From an uncultured bacterium (GTDB lineage: Bacteria > Sysuimicrobiota > Sysuimicrobiia > Sysuimicrobiales > Sysuimicrobiaceae), in NCBI GenBank assembly GCA_938028835.1, contig CALIMJ010000027.1, positions 1-64,000 on the forward strand: DNA of 64,000 nt, given 5' to 3'. Within the stretch, counting starts at the first letter, position 1. The number at the start of each line of letters is the position of its first letter. Positions 34,145-41,831 of the stretch are shown in pieces. Below the pieces are notes generated by a model. It was given only the letters and a program-made list of their open reading frames with translations, had not been told where the DNA came from and searched no databases. The position numbers were made by a program, and so were the translations under genes.

Positions 34145-36565
34145 ATGAAGGCAAGCGGGACCAAGGCCGAGCAGGCGGAGACGGAGCTGGCCGCCCTCCG
34201 GGAGTACAAGGCTTCTTTGGGGATTCCCGCCAGCAACCAGACCCTGGAGTGCGCGTGGCGGTACCACCAGGCCATCCGGCACGCGCACGCCGGCCGGCTG
34301 CAGGAAGCCATCGCGGAGTACAAGAAGCTCATCGAGCTGGCTCCGGAGGAGCCCGTCCACTACCTGGACCTAGCGGACCTGTACCAGTCCGGCGGCTTCA
34401 TGAAGGAAGCTGCGGTGGTCCTTCTGGCGCTGGGCGAGGTGTACGAGAGGCTCGGCCTTCCCCAGGAGGCAGCCAGCGTCCTGGAGCGCGCGGAAGCCCT
34501 GGAGGCGAGGGCGGACGGGTACGCGAAACGGGCCCACGGGCCGGACGTCTCGCCGTCCGCCGGGGCGGCGCAGCCGGAGGCTACGCCCGAACCGGCTGAG
34601 GGGCAGCACGCCCAAGCCTCTCCAGTCGCGGGGGAGGGCCCGGAGCCGGAGGCCCCTCATGCACCCCCTGAGGCTGCCGCCGCGCGCGGGCAGCTAGCCC
34701 AGGCGGAGCCCGAGGCCACCGAACTGAGCTCCGCCGAAGTTCCGGGCCGCCAGGCGGTCGAGCCGGCCGCGCCGGCTTCCGCGGGCGCCCTTCCGGTGCC
34801 GGACCCGGCGGCCTCAGCTCCCCCAGCACCTCCTTCCGGACCCCGGGCCGCGGCGCGGCCCGGCGCCCCCACCCTGGTCCGGCGGGAAGCCCTGGGCGGA
34901 ATTCTGGTTCGCATGGGACTGCTGAACGAGGCACAGCTGCAGCAGGCCCTGGAGATCCAGGCCCGCACCGGCGAGCGGCTGGGCCGCATCCTGGTACGCA
35001 TGGGGCTCATCTCAGAGGAGGACCTGGCCAAGGCCATCGGGGTGCAGTGGGGGTACCCGTACGTCAGCTTGAGCAGCACCCCTGTGGACCCGGAGGTGGT
35101 GCGCCTGGTGCCTCAGCACATCGCCTCCCGTCACAAGGTACTGGCCTTCGGCCGCAACGGGGACCGGCTCCTGGTGGCCCTGGTGGATCCTTTGAACCTG
35201 CTGGCTCTGGACGACGTCCGGCTCGTCACCGGGATGGACGTGGAGGCCCGCATCACCACCGAGGACGAGCTGATGCAGGCCGTCAACAAGTACTACCACG
35301 TGGGCTCCATCTTCGAGCAGGCCCTGGTCACGGAGGAGGAGGCGGCCGCCGAGGAGGAGGTGAGCATCGACCGGCTCCGGGAGATGGTGGACGAGGCCCC
35401 GGTGGTGAAGCTGGTCAACGTGATCCTGGACCAGGCCATCCGGGAGGGGGCCTCGGACATCCACATCGAGCCCCACCGCCATGGGTTGCACGTCCGCTAC
35501 CGGATCGACGGGGTCCTTCACGACGTCATGTCGCCCCCCAAGAACCTCAAGGCGGCGCTGACATCCCGCATCAAGATCGTGGCGAACCTGGACATCGCGG
35601 AGCGGCGCCGGCCTCAGGATGGCCGGATCCACCTGAAGGTGGATGGCCGGGACATCGACCTCCGCGTCTCCACCCTCCCCACCATGTTCGGGGAGAAGGT
35701 GGTGATGCGCATCCTGGACCAGTCCAACGCCCTCATCAGCCTGAACCGGCTCGGCATGGCCAGTGATGTCCAGGCCCAGTGGGAGGAGCTATCGAGCAAG
35801 CCGTACGGCATGATCCTGGTCACCGGACCCACCGGTAGCGGCAAGACCACGACGCTGTACGCCACGTTGAGCAAGATCAACACCCTCGACAAGAACATCA
35901 TCACGGTGGAGGACCCGGTGGAGTACCAGCTCCCCCGGATCAACCAGGTCCAGGTGAACCCGAAGGCGGGGCTCACCTTCGCCACGGGCCTGCGGAGTAT
36001 CCTCCGGCAGGACCCGGACGTGATCATGGTGGGGGAGATCCGCGACCGGGAGACAGCGGAGATCGCCGTGCAGGCGGCCCTCACGGGCCACCTGGTGCTC
36101 AGCACCCTGCACACCAACGACGCCCCCAGCGCCTTCACCCGCCTGATTGACATGGGCATCGAGCCCTTCCTCATCACGTCGTCGGTGATCGGGGTCCTCG
36201 CCCAGCGATTGAGCCGGACCATCTGCCCGAAGTGCAAGGAGTCGTACCGGCCGCCCCGCGAGGCGGTGCGGCGCCTGTCGGAGGAGCTGGCGGAGGAGGA
36301 GGACCTGGTGCTGTACCGGGGTGCTGGCTGCGACTTCTGCCGCCAGACGGGGTACAAGGGCCGGACCGGGGTGTACGAGCTGCTGGTGGTGACCGACCGG
36401 ATCCGGGAACGGGTGGTCCGGCGCGCCTCGGCCAACGAGATCCGGGACGTGGCCCGCTCGGAAGGCTTCCGGACCATGCGGGACGACGGGATCCGCAAGG
36501 TGCTGGAGGGGGTCACCACCATCGAGGAGATCCTGCGGGTGGTGTACGTGACGGAAGGCGCCTGA
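34145..36565 (+). CDS. pilB: Type IV pilus assembly ATPase PilB with N-terminal TPR-like extension
   Basis: An 806-residue extension ATPase. Residues about 35-125 form a TPR-like helical region (AIRHAHAGRLQEAIAEYKKL, VHYLDLADLYQSGGFMKEA, LPQEAASVLERAEAL). A Pro/Ala/Glu-rich linker spans about 130-240, and an MshEN/GspE_N domain lies at about 243-390 (GILVRMGLLNEAQLQQALEI). The ATPase core has Walker A TGPTGSGKTTTLYATL (about 560), RQDPDVIMVGEIRDRETAE, and a zinc module CPKC...CDFC (about 692-731). ATG 34145 follows GGGAG. Usual PilB is about 560-600 aa; the TPR fusion is extra. It is divergent from the pilC/pilT genes. Confidence 0.93.
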   Translation: MKASGTKAEQAETELAALREYKASLGIPASNQTLECAWRYHQAIRHAHAGRLQEAIAEYKKLIELAPEEPVHYLDLADLYQSGGFMKEAAVVLLALGEVYERLGLPQEAASVLERAEALEARADGYAKRAHGPDVSPSAGAAQPEATPEPAEGQHAQASPVAGEGPEPEAPHAPPEAAAARGQLAQAEPEATELSSAEVPGRQAVEPAAPASAGALPVPDPAASAPPAPPSGPRAAARPGAPTLVRREALGGILVRMGLLNEAQLQQALEIQARTGERLGRILVRMGLISEEDLAKAIGVQWGYPYVSLSSTPVDPEVVRLVPQHIASRHKVLAFGRNGDRLLVALVDPLNLLALDDVRLVTGMDVEARITTEDELMQAVNKYYHVGSIFEQALVTEEEAAAEEEVSIDRLREMVDEAPVVKLVNVILDQAIREGASDIHIEPHRHGLHVRYRIDGVLHDVMSPPKNLKAALTSRIKIVANLDIAERRRPQDGRIHLKVDGRDIDLRVSTLPTMFGEKVVMRILDQSNALISLNRLGMASDVQAQWEELSSKPYGMILVTGPTGSGKTTTLYATLSKINTLDKNIITVEDPVEYQLPRINQVQVNPKAGLTFATGLRSILRQDPDVIMVGEIRDRETAEIAVQAALTGHLVLSTLHTNDAPSAFTRLIDMGIEPFLITSSVIGVLAQRLSRTICPKCKESYRPPREAVRRLSEELAEEEDLVLYRGAGCDFCRQTGYKGRTGVYELLVVTDRIRERVVRRASANEIRDVARSEGFRTMRDDGIRKVLEGVTTIEEILRVVYVTEGA

Positions 36566-36626
36566 CCCGGGGCACCTGCCGGAGCGGGCTCAGGCGCGAC
36601 TCCTTCGGGGCCGCGGGAGGTTCGAG

Positions 36627-37679
36627 GTGCAGGCGGCGGTCCTCGTGCAGTTCAGCGTCCCTTTGGAAGTGCGGGAGGTCGGGGAGCCCGTGTGCGGCCC
36701 CGCGGACGCCGTGGTGCGGGTGGAGGCGTGCGGGGTGTGCCGCAGCGACTGGCACGTGTGGCGCGGGGACTGGGGCTGGGTGGGGGTGCGGCCGAGGCTG
36801 CCGCTGGTGCTCGGGCACGAGTTCGCGGGGGTCGTGGAGGCGGTGGGGGACACGGTGGAGGGTTTCCGCCCGGGCGACCGGGTGACCGTCCCCTTCCGGA
36901 TTGCCTGCGGACGGTGCGAGTTCTGCCGCAGCGGCCGGTCCAACCTGTGCCCCCGGCGCGGGGTGCTGGGGGTGGACCTGGACGGTGCGTTCGCGCGCCG
37001 GGTTCGGGTCCCCGAGGCGGAAGTCAACCTCGTAAGGCTGCCGGAAGCGGTGGACTTCGTGTCCGCGGCGAGCCTGGGGTGTCGGTACACCACCGCGTAC
37101 CACGCGGTGGCCAACCGCTCCGGGGTCCGTCCGGGCGAGTGGGTGGCGGTGTTCGGAGCGGGAGGGGTGGGGCTGTCGGCGGTGCAGATCGCTTCGGCCC
37201 TGGGAGCGCAGGTGGTGGCCGTGGACGTGCGGGAAGCAAACCTCCGGCGGGCCGCGCGGGAGGGTGCGGTGGCCTGCGTGGACGCCTCCGCGGAGGATCC
37301 CGTCCGACGTGTCCGCGAGCTGGCGGACGGGGAGGGGGCGCACGTGGCGGTGGAGGCCGTGGGCCTGGCGCAGACCGTCCAGCAGGCGGTGCGCTGCGTC
37401 CGCCGCGGCGGCCGGGTGGTGCAGGTGGGCCTGACGGGCCGGGAGGATCAGGGCTCCGTGCCGATCCCCGTGGACCGGGCGGTGCTCCTGGAGCTCAGCT
37501 TGCTGGGCAGCGCGGGCTGTCCGGGCTGGGCCTTCGGAGGCCTGCTGGCCCTGGTGGCCTCGGGGCGGCTGTCACCCGCGCGCCTGGTGGCGCGCACGAT
37601 CCGCCTGGAGGAAGTCAACGACGTGCTGGAGGCCATGAGCCGGTTCGAGACGTCGGGCTTCCACGTGATCACCTGGTAA
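36627..37679 (+). CDS. Zinc-dependent alcohol dehydrogenase (MDR family)
   Basis: A 350-residue medium-chain dehydrogenase. The catalytic zinc site is visible as CGVCRSDWHVW and GHEFAGVVEAVG. Structural zinc Cys are in CGRCEFCRSGRSNLC, and the Rossmann motif is VFGAGGVGLSAVQIA. GTG 36627 has GGGAGG 6 nt upstream. The substrate (primary alcohol, polyol or aldehyde) is not evident. It is followed 8 nt later by nagA, so a sugar-related role is possible. Confidence 0.9.
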   Translation: MQAAVLVQFSVPLEVREVGEPVCGPADAVVRVEACGVCRSDWHVWRGDWGWVGVRPRLPLVLGHEFAGVVEAVGDTVEGFRPGDRVTVPFRIACGRCEFCRSGRSNLCPRRGVLGVDLDGAFARRVRVPEAEVNLVRLPEAVDFVSAASLGCRYTTAYHAVANRSGVRPGEWVAVFGAGGVGLSAVQIASALGAQVVAVDVREANLRRAAREGAVACVDASAEDPVRRVRELADGEGAHVAVEAVGLAQTVQQAVRCVRRGGRVVQVGLTGREDQGSVPIPVDRAVLLELSLLGSAGCPGWAFGGLLALVASGRLSPARLVARTIRLEEVNDVLEAMSRFETSGFHVITW

Positions 37680-37687
37680 GGGACGGC

Positions 37688-38827
37688 GTGGGCAGTCGCC
37701 TCGTGCTGGCGGCGGGCGTGGTGGTGGCTCCGGACCGGAACCTGGTACCGGGCTACGTGGTGGTGGAGGGCGAGCTCATCGCGGAGGTGGGAGAGGGCAC
37801 GCCACGTGGCGCGGACCGGGAGTTCCGCCATGGGGTGCTGGCCCCTGGCCTCGTGGACCTGCAGGTGAACGGGGCCGCCGGCGCGGACTTCCTCTCGTGC
37901 ACGCCCGAACAGTTCGCCGCGGCACGGCGGTACTTGGCGTCCACAGGCACCACCAGCTTCCTGCCAACCCTGATCACCGCGCCCGTGGAGGTGGCGCGGG
38001 CGGCTGCGCGGGTCGTGGCCTCGGGTGCGGGAGCCGGGGCCCAGCCGGTAGGGGTCCACCTGGAGGGGCCGGCCCTCAGCCCGAACCGGGCCGGGGCGCA
38101 CGACCCGCGGTGGATCGTGGCCCCGGGCGATCCGCGGGTGAGGCAACTGGTGGCTGACCTGGGGGACCTTGTGCGGGTCGTCACCCTGGCTCCGGAACAG
38201 CCGGGCGGGCTGGAGCTGGTGGGCTGGCTCGCGAGCGCGGGGGTCGTGGCGTCGGTGGGTCACTCGGACGCCACCTACCAGCAGGCCCGGCAGGCCTTCG
38301 AGGCTGGTGCCGGGATGGTCACCCACCTTTTCAACGCCATGCGGGGTCTGCACCACCGGGAGCCAGGAGTCGTGGGCGCCGCTCTGGAGGAAGGCTCCTG
38401 GGTGTGCGGGTTGGTGGCGGACGGGGTGCACGTGCACCCGGCGGCATTCCGCCTGGCCTACCGGGTGCTGGGGCCGGAACGGGTGGCCCTGGTGACCGAC
38501 GCCATGGCCGCCGCAGGGGCTCCGCCGGGTCGGTACCGCCTGGGCGGAGCCGTGGCGACTGCCCCAGCCGGTGAGGCTCCGCGCCTGGCGGACGGGACCC
38601 TGGCGGGCAGCGTCCTGCGGATGGACGAAGCGGTACGCAACGCGATCCGGTGGGGCGTACCCTTGCGAGACGCCGTCCGCATGGCCAGCACCACTCCCGC
38701 GCGGGTTTTGGGTCTCGAGGATCGCGGGCTGCTACGGCCGGGTCTGCGGGCGGACCTGTGCGTGCTGGTGGAGGGCCGGGCGGCCTTCACGGTGGTGGCG
38801 GGGGAGGTGGTGTGGGACCGGGTTTGA
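37688..38827 (+). CDS. nagA: N-acetylglucosamine-6-phosphate deacetylase
   Basis: A 379-residue amidohydrolase that deacetylates GlcNAc-6-P. Motifs: LAPGLVDLQVNGAAGADF (the NagA form in place of HxH), GVHLEGPALSPNRAGAH with the metal Glu, SVGHSDATYQQA and THLFNAMRGLHHREPG with metal His residues, and LVTDAMAAAG with the catalytic Asp. GTG 37688 has AAGGGA upstream and lies 8 nt after the dehydrogenase stop. Its product GlcN6P is the ligand of the glmS ribozyme at 9641, linking amino-sugar recycling to that control. Confidence 0.93.
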   Translation: MGSRLVLAAGVVVAPDRNLVPGYVVVEGELIAEVGEGTPRGADREFRHGVLAPGLVDLQVNGAAGADFLSCTPEQFAAARRYLASTGTTSFLPTLITAPVEVARAAARVVASGAGAGAQPVGVHLEGPALSPNRAGAHDPRWIVAPGDPRVRQLVADLGDLVRVVTLAPEQPGGLELVGWLASAGVVASVGHSDATYQQARQAFEAGAGMVTHLFNAMRGLHHREPGVVGAALEEGSWVCGLVADGVHVHPAAFRLAYRVLGPERVALVTDAMAAAGAPPGRYRLGGAVATAPAGEAPRLADGTLAGSVLRMDEAVRNAIRWGVPLRDAVRMASTTPARVLGLEDRGLLRPGLRADLCVLVEGRAAFTVVAGEVVWDRV

Positions 38828-38870
38828 AGGGCGGCACGGAACTTGCTTTGGGTACCCGCGGAGGTGCGAG

Positions 38871-39674
38871 GTGGCGGAGGCCCGGGTCGTGGTGGTGGGG
38901 GTAGAGGCATCTGGCCTGGTGGTGGCCAGCTGCCTGGCCGGTCCCAGCCGTCACGTCCTGGCGGTGGAGCCCGACCGCGCCCGACGCGCGGCGCTGCGCC
39001 GGGGTTGCCTGCCGTTCTTCGAACCCGGGTTGGAGCCGCTGTTCCGGGAAGCCCTGGGCTGCGGGTGGCTGGAGCTGGCGGAGGATCCGCCTTCAGACGC
39101 AGCCCTGTGGTGCGTGGCCACGGACCCACGGCGGCAGCCGTGGGCGGACAACCTCGTGAGTCGACCGGCGCCGGACAGCGTCCTGGCCCTTCAGACCCCC
39201 GTACCTGTGGGGACTGCCCAGTGGCTTCAGCACCGGCTGCGGGAGCGTCGGGGCGAAGGCTTTCCCGCAGGCGTGGTCTCCAACCCCCTGCTGCTCCGCC
39301 GGGGCCAGGCGGTGCGGGACTTCCTGCGGCCCCGGTGGGTGCTGCTGGGCGGAGACCATCGCTGCGCCGTGGACGCGGTGGCGGAGTTGTACCGCGGAAC
39401 CGGGGCGCTGCTGGTGCGGACCGACCACCGCACCGCGGAGGCCGCGGCGCAGCTGGCGGACGCGCTGCCCGGCGTCTTCGCTTCCCTGCTGGACGCCGCC
39501 CGGGAACGCGCGGAGGCCTGGGGAGCGGACTTCGAGCTGTTGAGGCGGCTGGTGCTCTCGGAGGCAGTGGACGGAGCGTTCCGGCGGTACGTGCACGGCC
39601 TCGCGCACCGGCCGGCTCACCCGCGTGACCGCGCGCTGATCGGTGACGGAGCCGTCCCGTCGGGTGCGCCCTGA
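38871..39674 (+). CDS. UDP-glucose/GDP-mannose dehydrogenase-like protein lacking the catalytic C-terminal half
   Basis: A 267-residue protein resembling the first half of UDP-sugar 6-dehydrogenases. It has an NAD-binding strand-turn VVVVGVEASGLVVASCLAG, RGCLPFFEPGLEPLFREAL (matching the family's P-x-x-EPGL block), TPVPVGTAQWL and SNPLLLRRGQAVRDFLRP (matching SNPEFL-x-x-G-A-x-x-DF). The middle helical domain is partly present, but the block with the catalytic Cys and the UDP-binding domain are absent; a full enzyme has about 430 residues. The glycine motif GVEASG is also altered from GxGYVG. It is likely non-catalytic or degraded. GTG 38871 has GGAGG 6 nt upstream. Confidence 0.75.
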   Translation: MAEARVVVVGVEASGLVVASCLAGPSRHVLAVEPDRARRAALRRGCLPFFEPGLEPLFREALGCGWLELAEDPPSDAALWCVATDPRRQPWADNLVSRPAPDSVLALQTPVPVGTAQWLQHRLRERRGEGFPAGVVSNPLLLRRGQAVRDFLRPRWVLLGGDHRCAVDAVAELYRGTGALLVRTDHRTAEAAAQLADALPGVFASLLDAARERAEAWGADFELLRRLVLSEAVDGAFRRYVHGLAHRPAHPRDRALIGDGAVPSGAP

Positions 39675-39720
39675 CCCCGGAGGGCCGTCAGGGATGTGGG
39701 CTTGGGGGGTACCCTCGGAC

Positions 39721-39792
39721 GCACACCGGGTGGAAGCGCGCCGCGCGGACCTCGGGGGGTAGGGTCCGCACGCGCGCGCTTCCCGCCCGGTG
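39721..39792. repeat. Long imperfect inverted repeat, possible bidirectional terminator
   Basis: Arms of about 30 nt (39721-39750 and 39763-39792) are nearly reverse-complementary, from GCACACCGGGTGG on one side to CCGCCCGGTGC on the other, around a C/G-rich loop of about 12 nt. It lies after the UDP-sugar dehydrogenase-like gene (plus) and beyond the riboswitch terminator (minus). No U-tract follows on either strand, so termination is a guess. Confidence 0.5.
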
Positions 39793-39799
39793 CCCTCTG

Positions 39800-39837
39800 C
39801 AGAACAGAAGGCCCGTGCGCACCGCGCGAACGGGCCC
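39800..39837 (-). terminator. Intrinsic terminator of the c-di-GMP riboswitch expression platform
   Basis: Read on the minus strand: GGCCCGT arm, 13-nt loop, ACGGGCC arm, then TTCTGTTCT. The loop contains CGGTGCGC, which can pair with GCGCACCG just 5' of the aptamer (39935-39942), giving a plausible alternative structure for ligand-controlled termination. The U-tract is interrupted, so strength is uncertain. Confidence 0.6.
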
Positions 39838-39844
39838 AAAAACG

Positions 39845-39942
39845 AAACCACCGTTTTCGGCAACCCGGCCGACCTGTTCCTCACAGGCCCCGTTGGCTTT
39901 GCGTCCCCGCGTTACCGCGGGTTTGCCCTTTCGAACGGTGCG
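39845..39942 (-). promoter_or_regulatory. Cyclic di-GMP-I (GEMM) riboswitch aptamer
   Basis: On the minus strand the conserved class I aptamer is intact. AGGGCAAACC is followed by a GC hairpin capped by GTAA (GNRA tetraloop), then GGGACGCAAAGCC, a second stem with variable loop, and the receptor/closing segment GGCCGGGTTGCCG. P1 can form between CACCGTTCG and the CGAAAACGGTG after the core. A promoter lies upstream and a terminator downstream on the same strand. No minus-strand gene follows: beyond the terminator the strand is antisense to the UDP-sugar dehydrogenase-like gene. The pil genes are nearby but on the far side and not in line. Confidence 0.93.
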
Positions 39943-39962
39943 CGGTTCAGTTTTGTACGCGC

Positions 39963-39991
39963 AAGATAGCGCCGGCCCACCCGGTTGTCAA
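39963..39991 (-). promoter_or_regulatory. Sigma-A promoter driving the c-di-GMP riboswitch
   Basis: On the minus strand, TTGACA (39986-39991, perfect consensus) and TATCTT (39963-39968) are separated by exactly 17 bp. Transcription would start near 39956, about 15 nt before the aptamer. This is the best sigma-A promoter I found in the window. Confidence 0.8.
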
Positions 39992-40026
39992 TCCCCCGAC
40001 CGGACGAAATTCCACAAAGGACCGCG

Positions 40027-40055
40027 TTGCATCCGCGGAGCGGTCCATCTAGTCT
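40027..40055 (+). promoter_or_regulatory. Candidate promoter of the DNA ligase gene
   Basis: TTGCAT (40027-40032), 17-bp spacer, TAGTCT (40050-40055), placing the start about 15 nt before the ligase TTG codon. Hexamers match the consensus only moderately. Confidence 0.3.
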
Positions 40056-40078
40056 GGAGGCGCCGCAGGAGGTGGGCG

Positions 40079-41719
40079 TTGGCGCGTTGGGCGGAGTTCG
40101 CGGCCACCCTGGACGCAGTGTCCCGTACGCCGTCGAAACGGGAGAAGGTCACCCTGCTGGCGGCGTACCTGCGCCGGCTCCCGGAGGACGCGCTGCGGGT
40201 CGCGTGTACGTACCTGACCGGTCGCGTGCTGCCGCCCGGGGATCCCGACAAACTGCAGATCGGCTGGTCCACCCTCGTGGAGGTGCTGCAGGAGCTGTCC
40301 GGGGCTACGGATCGGGAGGTCTCGGAGCTGTACCTGCGCTGGGGCGACCTAGGAGACGCAGCCGCGGAGCTGGTGGCCCGGCGGCGCACCGTCCCCCTGT
40401 TCCGCGAGCCCCTGACCCTGGAGGCTACCCACGCGCAGCTGCGGCGCGCAGCGGCCGTGCGCGGGAAGGGAGCTGCGGAGTTCCGGGCGGCGGTCCTGCG
40501 GGCCCTCCTGGAGCAGGCGCAGCCCATGGAGGCGAAGTACCTGGTCCGGGTGCTCACCGGGGACCTGCGGATCGGTCTGAAGGAAGGGTTGCTGCAGGAG
40601 GCGGTGGCGGAGGCGTTCAGCGCTCGGCCGGCAGCGGTGCGCCGCGCGGACCTGCTGTGTTCGGACCTCGCAGAGGTGGCGTGTCAGGCGCGCCGGGGCG
40701 AGCTGGCCGCTAGCTCCCTGCGCTACTTCCGCCCCTTCCGCTTCATGCTGGCCGGCACCCTCGCCGACCCCGCGGAGCCTTTCCGGGGGGGCTCACAGGA
40801 GGTGCTGGCGGAGGACAAGTACGACGGGGTGCGCGTGCAGGTGCATCGGCTGGGCGACCGGGTCACGCTGTACTCGCGCACCCTGGACGACGTGACGGAC
40901 AGCTTCCCGGAGCTCCGACAGCCTCTGCTGCAGCTCGGCCCCGCGTACATCGCGGACGGCGAGCTGGTGGCCTGGGCCGGACAGCAGCCGGCCCCGTTCC
41001 AACGGTTGCAGCAGCGCCTGCGCCGGCTCGATCCCCTCGAGGTGGCGGAGCAGGTCCCCGTGGTCCTGTTCCTGTTCGACCTGTTGAGGGTGGAAGGGCA
41101 GGATCTGGTGGACCTCCCCCTGGTCGAGCGCCGGCAGCGCCTCGAGTCCCTGGGCTTCTCCGGACCGGTCCGCCTGGCGAATGCCCGGCCCGTGCGGGAC
41201 GTGGCCTCCCTGCGGGAGGCCTTCCAGGCTGCCCGGGAACGTGGCAACGAGGGCCTGGTGGTGAAACGCCTGGACGCGCCGTACCGGCCGGGGCGGCGGG
41301 GCGGGCTGTGGTTGAAGTGGAAGGAGCCGCTGGCGACCCTGGACGTGGTGGTGGTAGGTGCGGAGTACGGCCACGGCAAACGGGCGGGGTGGCTGAGCGA
41401 CTACACCTTCGCCGTCCGGGACGGCGACCGCCTGCGCGTGGTGGGCAAGGCCTACTCCGGCCTGCAGGACGCGGAGATCGCGCAGCTCACGGAGTTCTTC
41501 CTCCGCCACACGGTGAGGGACTTCGGGCACTTCAAGGCGGTGGAGCCGAAGGTGGTGCTGGAGGTGGCGTTCGACGCGGTGACGCGCAGCGACCGGCACG
41601 ACTCCGGCTACGCGCTGCGGTTTCCCCGTATCGTCCGGGTGCGCGCCGACAAGACGCCGCAGGAGGCCAGCACCCTGGAAGAGGTGGAGGCCCTGTACCG
41701 CCAGCAGCGGCAGGGTTAG
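40079..41719 (+). CDS. lig: ATP-dependent DNA ligase (archaeal/LigB type)
   Basis: A 546-residue ligase in the usual three-part form. An N-terminal DNA-binding domain lies at about 1-215 (FAATLDAVSRTPSKREKVTLLAAYL, a typical archaeal-type start). The adenylation domain has motif I EDKYDGVRVQ (catalytic Lys about 246), motif III region VVLFLFDLLRVEG and EGLVVKRLDAPY, then an OB domain with WLKWKEPLATLDVVVVGAEYGHGKR. TTG 40079 lies 6 nt after AGGAGG and fits the family start; no better ATG/GTG is in frame. Bacterial cells also carry NAD-dependent LigA, so this is probably an accessory repair ligase or an archaeal acquisition. Confidence 0.93.
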   Translation: MARWAEFAATLDAVSRTPSKREKVTLLAAYLRRLPEDALRVACTYLTGRVLPPGDPDKLQIGWSTLVEVLQELSGATDREVSELYLRWGDLGDAAAELVARRRTVPLFREPLTLEATHAQLRRAAAVRGKGAAEFRAAVLRALLEQAQPMEAKYLVRVLTGDLRIGLKEGLLQEAVAEAFSARPAAVRRADLLCSDLAEVACQARRGELAASSLRYFRPFRFMLAGTLADPAEPFRGGSQEVLAEDKYDGVRVQVHRLGDRVTLYSRTLDDVTDSFPELRQPLLQLGPAYIADGELVAWAGQQPAPFQRLQQRLRRLDPLEVAEQVPVVLFLFDLLRVEGQDLVDLPLVERRQRLESLGFSGPVRLANARPVRDVASLREAFQAARERGNEGLVVKRLDAPYRPGRRGGLWLKWKEPLATLDVVVVGAEYGHGKRAGWLSDYTFAVRDGDRLRVVGKAYSGLQDAEIAQLTEFFLRHTVRDFGHFKAVEPKVVLEVAFDAVTRSDRHDSGYALRFPRIVRVRADKTPQEASTLEEVEALYRQQRQG

Positions 41720-41831
41720 ACGGGTCGAAGGGGCCGGTCGTCCTCCCGGTCGGCTGCTCCACGCACACGGCGCGCGGTGGTGTCTTTCGCGGCAGCGCGC
41801 GGGTGGGGTACCGTAGGGGGTGGAGGTCCTG

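Noticed and set aside
39093..39884. Minus-strand open frame of about 263 codons immediately downstream of the c-di-GMP riboswitch
   Set aside because: It is antisense to the UDP-sugar dehydrogenase-like gene, starts inside the aptamer, has no ribosome site and its translation is Arg/Pro/Gly-rich with no domain pattern. It looks like a GC-bias shadow rather than the riboswitch target.
40723..41599. Long minus-strand open frames opposite the ligase (and similar ones opposite most genes)
   Set aside because: High-GC codon-position bias keeps antisense frames open; none shows family motifs, ribosome sites or operon logic.
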